From NCBI GenBank assembly GCA_017610505.1, contig JAFCBX010000021.1, positions 1-9,731 of the forward strand: 9,731 nt of DNA, read 5' to 3'. The position numbers and the translations under genes were made by a program. The DNA is from Methanosarcinales archaeon (lineage in GTDB: Archaea; Nanobdellota; Nanobdellia; Woesearchaeales; CG1-02-33-12). The notes under the pieces are model-generated. The model saw nothing but the letters and a program-made list of their open reading frames with translations, was not told the origin of the DNA and made no database searches. Positions 5,797-9,731 of the stretch are shown here, piece by piece. Every line of letters starts with the position of its first letter. Positions within the stretch are counted from its first letter, which is position 1.

Positions 5797-6729
5797 CTAA
5801 TTAAGTTTTTTTATCTCTGGTTTAATATTAAAATCTTCTGCATACTTTTTAATAAGGTAATTATCTACACCAGGAAATTCCTGAATAATAAAATCAAGGT
5901 TCTTATTTCTGCCATAAGCAACTGCATATAAAGCAGCTGCCATTGCATTTGTTCCAAAGCTCCTCCCATCATAATGAGGTGTTGTTGTTATTAAATAAGA
6001 AACACCCCTCTTTTTAAGCTCTTTAACATCATCTGCAGTTGTTGTGTTTGTAATTATTATTTTTCCTTTAGGGTTTTTAGGTATATTCTCTTTTATATAA
6101 AGAAAATCTCCTGCAATGATGTCTGCATTATTTAAATGCTTTATATTGCTTTCCTTGAATTCATCTTGTCTTGCTCCTGTTGGGTATAAATCACGAAAAT
6201 CTTTTCTTTTTAATATTGATGAAAGGATAAGTGGGGCTATGAAATTCACCCATTTTAATGAAGGAAGGTAAATAGGCATATGAAGTGCAGAAGCAAAATC
6301 CCCATACCTCATTTTAACACCTGCTTTTTCAAGTGAATCTGCCATAAACCACCTGTCAACTGCACTAGGCATATAGCCTTTCTTTCCTTTGAGCATTATC
6401 TTACTGTTATCCTCAATAAATTCAGCAATTTTCCATTCAATGGTTTGCTTAAGGATCTTGCCATCAACTATTTTAGTCTTAATATTGCTGGTGATTTTTT
6501 TAACTACTGGTATTTTATAATCTCTTCCATTTACATGTACACTAAGAGGTACACCGCCGATACTAAAAAAATCAACTTTGCCGTCAAGTTCCCTGAATTT
6601 TTCTTTCATTAGGTCAGGATTGCCTTCTGTACCAATTCTTTCAACAAGAACCTTTTCCCCGTCTAGCTCTATCTCAACACTCTTGTCTCTTTTAGAAGAG
6701 CCTAGGCTTACACTTACAACACGCTTCAT
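5797..6729 (-). CDS. Conserved uncharacterised protein, family often labelled 'quinate 5-dehydrogenase'
   Basis: I recognise the N-terminal MKRVVSVSLGSSKRDKSVEI and the segment TTTPHYDGRSFGTN (about 248-261) as hallmarks of a family seen in Clostridia and archaea and often labelled quinate 5-dehydrogenase; I know of no biochemical proof. No Rossmann GxGxxG is evident; FSIGGVPLSV (55-64) is the most glycine-rich stretch. GYMPSAVDRWFMADSLEKAG (118-137) and MRYGDFASALHMP look conserved. The ATG at 6727-6729 (310 residues) matches the family start. A TTG at 6757-6759 adds ten residues but lies upstream of the transcription start expected from the TATA box at 6761-6770. GATGAT, 3 bases before the ATG, may help ribosome binding. 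It stands alone, convergent with the primase; no shikimate or quinate pathway gene is nearby, so I would not accept the enzyme name. Confidence 0.78.
   Translation of the reverse strand: MKRVVSVSLGSSKRDKSVEIELDGEKVLVERIGTEGNPDLMKEKFRELDGKVDFFSIGGVPLSVHVNGRDYKIPVVKKITSNIKTKIVDGKILKQTIEWKIAEFIEDNSKIMLKGKKGYMPSAVDRWFMADSLEKAGVKMRYGDFASALHMPIYLPSLKWVNFIAPLILSSILKRKDFRDLYPTGARQDEFKESNIKHLNNADIIAGDFLYIKENIPKNPKGKIIITNTTTADDVKELKKRGVSYLITTTPHYDGRSFGTNAMAAALYAVAYGRNKNLDFIIQEFPGVDNYLIKKYAEDFNIKPEIKKLN
5806..5812 (+). terminator. T-run terminator of the primase gene
   Basis: A TTTTTTT run begins 13 bases after the primase stop, inside the 3' end of the convergent gene. Confidence 0.4.
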
Positions 6730-6760
6730 GCTATCATCTATTATTGCGTATGCAACCAAA

Positions 6761-6770
6761 ATTTAAATAT
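6761..6770 (-). promoter_or_regulatory. TATA box for the gene at 5797-6729
   Basis: ATATTTAAAT on the minus strand; transcription would start near 6741, about 12 bases before the ATG at 6729. This supports the ATG over the upstream TTG. A second TATA-like stretch lies at about 6820-6828. Confidence 0.5.
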
Positions 6771-6776
6771 ATTATT

Positions 6777-6806
6777 GTAATGTAAAATCAGGTAATGTAA
6801 AATCAG
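6777..6806. repeat. Two perfect tandem copies of a 15-bp unit upstream of a promoter
   Basis: GTAATGTAAAATCAG occurs at 6777-6791 and again at 6792-6806, directly upstream (in minus-strand sense) of the TATA box at 6761-6770. The placement suggests an activator or repressor site, or a recent slippage duplication. No protein can be assigned. Confidence 0.7.
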
Positions 6807-6850
6807 CTTTTTAGGCAATATTTATATAAGGAATAATTTAACAAACCTAT

Positions 6851-7429
6851 TTAATCATTTTGTGATATTGTAGGATGTTTAAGTTTAATCAAATTATACC
6901 AGGCATTAAGTTCTGATGGGTTTTTCATATAACCAAGATTTTCAGCTATCTCAAATAATGTTTTGATTTTTTTCTCTTTCTCGGGATCTTTTGATTTAAT
7001 AGCTAAATAACTCCCATTAGACTTATTATCAATCCTTTTATCTTCTGAAAAATGTTTTATTTTCATATTTTTAGGAATCATTACGTTATTACTAATTTCA
7101 AGGTAATTTTCCAGATATGCAACAAGATATTTTTCAATTGTGTTATCTGTTCTTTCTTTTTTTAATCTTGATTTTTCAATTGAAGAATATAGTTCACTAG
7201 AAACCTTATCAATAGTCACATCATTAGCCTTCCCTTCCTTGAATTTTCCTATAATAATCCCTGATTTATAATCTTTAGGATTAAAACCGTTTTTGAAATC
7301 CAAACCAAAGCATGAGATAATAACATAATAGTGAAATAGATTAATCCAATCTTTTCTTTCAGGAGATTTGTAAACTCCAATTCTTTCTGAACCTTCTTTG
7401 TTTTTTTGATGTATTGTAATTTTACCCAT
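6851..7429 (-). CDS. Hypothetical protein, 192 residues, unrecognised
   Basis: I do not recognise this protein. It is charged and lysine-rich, with no signal peptide or membrane helix. Residues 1-60 alternate short strands and loops (KITIHQKN, RIGVYKSPERKDW) around one aromatic hydrophobic stretch, LFHYYVIISCFGLDF (31-45), likely a buried helix. The middle (about 70-115, SELYSSIEKSRLKKER, EKYLVAYLENYLEI) and the end (151-185, KKIKTLFEIAENLGYM and ELNAWYNLIKL) look helical. No catalytic motif stands out. The start is supported by GGTGGT (7433-7438, minus strand) ahead of the ATG and a TATA box (TTTATAAT, 7465-7472) giving a leader of about 13 bases. It is divergent from the M14-like gene across a 331-bp region with paired palindromes. 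Proper expression signals argue that it is real. Confidence 0.7.
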   Translation of the reverse strand: MGKITIHQKNKEGSERIGVYKSPERKDWINLFHYYVIISCFGLDFKNGFNPKDYKSGIIIGKFKEGKANDVTIDKVSSELYSSIEKSRLKKERTDNTIEKYLVAYLENYLEISNNVMIPKNMKIKHFSEDKRIDNKSNGSYLAIKSKDPEKEKKIKTLFEIAENLGYMKNPSELNAWYNLIKLKHPTISQND

Positions 7430-7550
7430 TATACCACCGTAAAACTGACTTAATTCTGTTAGGTATTATAAAAAAGTTTTGGTTTTGTTTCCAATTTAAT
7501 TATTTTATAGGCTTTACCTTCTCCAATGATGAATAGAGCAATTCTGTTTA

Positions 7551-7601
7551 GTTAATAATTAACAAAATAAGTTATAAAATAGTTATTTGTTAATCATTAA
7601 C
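7551..7601. promoter_or_regulatory. Pair of matching 13-bp palindromes GTTAATNATTAAC
   Basis: GTTAAT-A-ATTAAC (7551-7563) and GTTAAT-C-ATTAAC (7589-7601) are perfect 6-bp-arm palindromes with centres 38 bp apart. Their flanks also mirror each other: ACAAAATAA follows the first and TTATTTGT precedes the second, so the block is a larger inverted repeat around GTTATAAAATAG. This looks like a double operator for a dimeric regulator that could bridge two sites. The binding protein is unknown. Confidence 0.6.
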
Positions 7602-7730
7602 ACTCACAAAAAATTTAAAAGAACAAAATATAATATATTGTTTTGTACAACCTAAACATAAAATAAAAATTTTCTTAATTATATTATTGGTCTTATATTA
7701 TTAATTAATAAGTAGTAACAATTAGTAAAG

Positions 7731-7738
7731 TTTATAAA
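7731..7738 (+). promoter_or_regulatory. TATA box of the M14-like gene (leaderless)
   Basis: TTTATAAA, with a BRE-like AGTAAA at 7724-7729, centred about 26 bases before the ATG at 7761. Transcription should start at or next to the start codon. Confidence 0.65.
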
Positions 7739-7760
7739 TGTAAACAAAATCTCAGGTAAT

Positions 7761-8795
7761 ATGTTAGAAGAAGTATTAGATAACACAAGATTATGGAATA
7801 GTGATTCACCAATAGGGGGATTTGGAATGCGTGTTACAGCATCAAATGGATTATGTCCTAGTTGGTTAGATGATAAAATAAAAGAGCTTTCTTTATATGA
7901 AGACATTTATTATGGTAGATTACAGCACCCCAAAGGAAAATCTGCTGATTGGTATAAAAGAATAGCACAAAAATTCAGAATAAATATGGAGCCTTTTAGT
8001 CTTCCTTTATTGAGATTAAAAAGTAAAAAACCAAAAAAGAAAGCTTTGCTTCAAGCTATTCACGCTGATGAATGGGCTGCAACTGAGGCAATTATGAGGT
8101 TTGTTGATGATTGGGGTAAGGGTAAAGTTTCATCAGAAATTAAAGAAGGTTATGAAATAACAGCTATTCCTTTATTGTCTATTGATACATTTCCAAGACA
8201 TCATGGTAGCATGAATTATAATTCAGATGTAAGACTTGAAACAATTAAACCGGAATTAGATTCAGCTGATATAGTTATAGAACTGCATGAATCTTCAATA
8301 AAAAATCAATCTATGATATTAACACCCTTAGTTTATAGTGTATATGGATTAGTTTTAGCTGGTTCATATTTAAAATTCACAAGAGTAGGAAGAAAAAAAG
8401 CAAGACAAAAAGTTCAGTCAAAAATAGATGAATTTAGAAAAATTTTTAGTTCTGATATTGAAGTTATGTATTCAAATGATGGAGAATTAATTGAAAGGAT
8501 TACTTCTGAATTGGAAGGATTAAAAGTTGAAATAGAAGAGAGTGCACAGTCATACAGCAGGCGGATAAAAACCAAAGATGGGAAACCCAATTATGGTGTA
8601 GAATTATGTTCTGATTTGGGTGAAATCGGAGAACCATTTTTATTATTGTTTTCAGTAATGATGGCTTACCCTTTAACCGAAGTTTCTACATACTTAAATA
8701 GAACTTTGAGAAGAAACCAAATAAGACAAAGTAGATTACAATCAGCAATGAATGGAAATAGAGTTATTCAATCGATTTTGAAAGCAAATTTATAA
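7761..8795 (+). CDS. Putative M14-like zinc metallopeptidase / deacylase (AstE-aspartoacylase type), divergent
   Basis: The 344-residue protein is soluble, with no signal peptide or clear membrane helix. The clue is the zinc-site pattern of M14 carboxypeptidases and succinylglutamate desuccinylase/aspartoacylase proteins: a strand (KKKALLQAI) into H101-A-D-E104, then about 70 residues later ADIVIELHESS with H176, the expected HxxE...H triad on strand ends. E281 in NYGVELCSDLGEIGE could be the general base, and R158 or R146 a substrate-binding arginine; these are guesses. The 75-residue spacing suits the short AstE-like branch. Residues 205-262 are charged and helical. A leaderless TATA promoter fixes the start. 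The neighbours give no substrate: the ribosomal operon follows after 356 bp. The codons look more AT-rich than in hef or the primase, so transfer is possible. The fold is likely, the substrate unknown. Confidence 0.6.
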   Translation: MLEEVLDNTRLWNSDSPIGGFGMRVTASNGLCPSWLDDKIKELSLYEDIYYGRLQHPKGKSADWYKRIAQKFRINMEPFSLPLLRLKSKKPKKKALLQAIHADEWAATEAIMRFVDDWGKGKVSSEIKEGYEITAIPLLSIDTFPRHHGSMNYNSDVRLETIKPELDSADIVIELHESSIKNQSMILTPLVYSVYGLVLAGSYLKFTRVGRKKARQKVQSKIDEFRKIFSSDIEVMYSNDGELIERITSELEGLKVEIEESAQSYSRRIKTKDGKPNYGVELCSDLGEIGEPFLLLFSVMMAYPLTEVSTYLNRTLRRNQIRQSRLQSAMNGNRVIQSILKANL

Positions 8796-8798
8796 TTC

Positions 8799-8848
8799 CT
8801 GAGGTGAAGCCGAAGACTATCTGCCCGAATGACAACTCGAGCCCAAAA
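8799..8848. other. GC-rich patch, possible small RNA or fragment
   Basis: Directly after the M14-like stop, about 50 bases of clearly higher GC (GAGGTGAAGCCGAAG, CTGCCCGAATGAC, CTCGAGCCC) stand out from AT-rich surroundings. In AT-rich archaea such islands often mark structured RNAs. I could not fit a tRNA, SRP RNA, RNase P RNA or a convincing C/D-box guide, so it stays unassigned. Confidence 0.3.
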
Positions 8849-8897
8849 AATTATTGGATTTAATAGTCATTAAGTTTAGAGACAAAAAAACAACACC

Positions 8898-8905
8898 TTT
8901 ATAAA
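8898..8905 (+). promoter_or_regulatory. TATA box, candidate distal promoter of the uL3 operon
   Basis: TTTATAAA in plus orientation within CCTTTATAAAC; transcription would start near 8926. It is the best consensus match in this leader, but later boxes may also be used. Confidence 0.45.
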
Positions 8906-8959
8906 CACTGCTTAATTCTCTAAAAAAAGCTCAGTAAAAGTATTTAAATCCAAAACAGG

Positions 8960-8975
8960 ATGATTTAAATATCAT
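8960..8975. promoter_or_regulatory. Inverted repeat ATGAT-TTAAAT-ATCAT containing a TATA-like box
   Basis: Perfect 5-bp arms around TTAAAT; the inner TTTAAATA could itself be a promoter element for the ribosomal operon. It may equally be a regulator site. Short arms in AT-rich DNA keep confidence low. Confidence 0.3.
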
Positions 8976-8994
8976 AAACAACTAAACAAGCCTG

Positions 8995-9056
8995 AAAAAA
9001 AGTCTTTCAGTACAAAGTTTAGCAAAAAAAAAGTCTTTCAGTACAAAGTTTAGCAA
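8995..9056. repeat. 31-bp tandem duplication in the uL3 leader
   Basis: AGTCTTTCAGTACAAAGTTT plus AGCAA occurs at 9001-9025 and again at 9032-9056, each preceded by at least six A, with a 31-bp period. Each copy holds a small CTTT-CAGTAC-AAAG inverted repeat. There is no mismatch between copies, so the duplication is recent or under selection. Confidence 0.85.
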
Positions 9057-9151
9057 TTAAACTTGTTCTAAAAGGAAGATTTTACTAAAAGGCTTATTTT
9101 TGCATTAAAACCTGCAATTTAGGTTTATTTAGCAAATTAAAAGGTAATATA

Positions 9152-9731
9152 ATGGGAAAAGCAAGAAATCCAAGACATGGAAGTATGCAGTTCTGGCATA
9201 GAAAGAGGGCTAAACGAGCTTATCCTAGAGTAAGATCCTATGTTAATTCAAATGAGAAAAACATACTGGGATTTGCAGGCTATAAAGTAGGAATGACTCA
9301 TCTCCTAATTAAGAGCACAAGGCCAAACTCAATGACTGCTGGAGAATCAATATTCAGGCCCATAACAATAATAGAATGCCCTCCATTAAAGGTTGCAGCA
9401 ATAAAGTTTTACAAGAGAACTGCTTATGGATTAACGGCAGTTAATCAAATATTATCAAAGAACCTTGATAAAAATCTCAAAAGAAAGATGCTCATACCAA
9501 AAAAAGAAAACATCCAGAAAGAGCCAGAATTTTATGATGAACTAAGGCTTATAGTATATACACAGCCTGGCTTAACAGGAATCGGAAAGAAAAAGCCAGA
9601 AATTTTTGAGACTGCAATTGGCGGAACAAAAGAAGAGCAGCTTGCTTATGCAAAGGAAAAGCTTGGCAAGGAAATAATAGCAAGTGAAATCCTAAAGCCA
9701 GGGCAGTTAATTGATGCCCATGCTGTTACAA
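9152..9731 (+). CDS. rpl3: Large-subunit ribosomal protein uL3 (L3), archaeal type, 3' end outside window
   Basis: uL3 binds 23S rRNA and helps build the peptidyl-transferase centre; in archaea it opens the S10-like operon (uL3, uL4, uL23, uL2 and onward). The 193 visible codons begin MGKARNPRHGSMQFWHRKRA, the archaeal/eukaryotic-type N-terminus with its early RHGSMQFWHRKRA block, followed by ILGFAGYKVGMTHLL and later YTQPGLTGIGKKKPEIFE, all diagnostic. Archaeal L3 is usually about 330-350 residues, so a little over half is present; the frame is open at the right edge. AAGGT (9141-9145) lies 6 bases before the ATG and supports the start. Only the leader described above precedes it; the SPOUT-type methyltransferase gene found next to L3 in some archaea is absent. 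Confidence 0.97.
   Translation, partial: MGKARNPRHGSMQFWHRKRAKRAYPRVRSYVNSNEKNILGFAGYKVGMTHLLIKSTRPNSMTAGESIFRPITIIECPPLKVAAIKFYKRTAYGLTAVNQILSKNLDKNLKRKMLIPKKENIQKEPEFYDELRLIVYTQPGLTGIGKKKPEIFETAIGGTKEEQLAYAKEKLGKEIIASEILKPGQLIDAHAVT

Larger units (their letters stand above)
7430..7760. promoter_or_regulatory. 331-bp AT-rich divergent intergenic region
   Basis: It separates the orphan gene (minus) from the M14-like gene (plus) and holds, left to right, GGTGGT (7433-7438), a minus-strand TATA box (7465-7472), two matching palindromes (7551-7563 and 7589-7601), a weak ACAAAA/TTTTGT inverted repeat (7623-7646) and the plus-strand TATA box (7731-7738). No gene is apparent. It is too long for two simple promoters, which points to added regulation or a remnant of something lost. 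Confidence 0.5.
8796..9151. other. 356-bp intergenic leader before the ribosomal protein operon
   Basis: No gene is apparent. It contains a GC-rich patch (about 8799-8848), a TATA box TTTATAAA (8898-8905), two further TATA-like stretches (TATTTAAAT, 8941-8949, and TTTAAATA within 8960-8975), a 31-bp tandem duplication (8995-9056), and AAGCCT/AGGCTT segments flanking the duplication that could pair. If transcription starts after the first TATA box, the uL3 message has a leader of over 200 bases, long for an archaeon. Confidence 0.5.

Noticed and set aside
6730..6759. TTG start extending the quinate-dehydrogenase-like protein by ten residues
   Set aside because: The family starts at MKRVVSVSLGSS, and the TATA box at 6761-6770 is too close to allow transcription from before 6759.
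6777..6806. Binding site for the RHH regulator because of the shared TGTAAT
   Set aside because: Only six AT-rich bases are shared and the site here is a direct repeat without the inverted arm.
7623..7646. ACAAAA/TTTTGT inverted repeat near the M14-like promoter
   Set aside because: Short arms of simple AT-rich sequence around a TATA-like core; likely by chance.
7679..7906. 75-codon minus-strand frame across the start of the M14-like gene
   Set aside because: It overlaps the leaderless promoter and first codons of the plus-strand gene and resembles no family.
8799..8848. C/D-box guide RNA or tRNA
   Set aside because: Only imperfect C-like (GTGAAG) and D-like (CTGC) boxes are present, and no T-loop TTCGA or acceptor pairing fits, so it was left as an unassigned patch.
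8995..9056. CRISPR array
   Set aside because: Only two tandem copies with an A-run between them; no spacers and no cas genes.

Overview
The window is AT-rich archaeal DNA. Four core genes show this: a Hef helicase/nuclease, a fused PriS/PriL-type primase, an archaeal-style HtpX, and an archaeal uL3 protein opening what should be the S10-type ribosomal operon. TATA-box promoters, some of them leaderless, agree. A one-polypeptide primase joining the PriS catalytic part to a PriL-like Fe-S C-terminal domain is known from Nanoarchaeum and related DPANN lineages. I infer a DPANN archaeon (Woesearchaeota/Pacearchaeota-like), but one window cannot prove this.

Layout: (1) 2-1795, the 3' three quarters of hef, its start lying left of the window. 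(2) 1815-3283, an accessory toxin-antitoxin island: a PIN protein on +, a convergent RHH/CopG-type regulator on -, and an AbrB-type antitoxin with a COG1569-like PIN toxin on -. (3) 3347-5793, htpX (-) and the fused primase (+), divergent from a 101-bp promoter region. (4) 5797-6729 (-), a conserved uncharacterised protein of the family often labelled quinate 5-dehydrogenase. (5) 6851-8795, two unfamiliar genes, an orphan on - and an M14-like zinc metallopeptidase candidate on +, divergent from a 331-bp AT-rich region holding a pair of matching palindromes. (6) 8796-9151, a long leader with a GC-rich patch, several TATA-like boxes and a 31-bp tandem duplication, then the partial uL3 gene.

The most striking signal is a perfect 29-bp direct repeat (2585-2613 and 3354-3382) bracketing the AbrB-PIN module. 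The right copy is the real 3' end of htpX. The left copy would encode the same last eleven residues followed by its own stop. The two-gene module therefore looks like a cassette of about 769 bp placed at the 3' end of htpX with that end regenerated. It carries its own promoter, operator-like palindrome and Shine-Dalgarno, but no recombinase. Other notable points are the one-chain primase, a changed nuclease motif in Hef (E-I-K instead of E-R-K), and operator-like inverted repeats placed exactly in the TA-gene promoters.

The core genes serve replication and repair (Hef, primase), membrane protein quality control (HtpX) and translation (uL3). The accessory genes between them have no sequence evidence of working with them.
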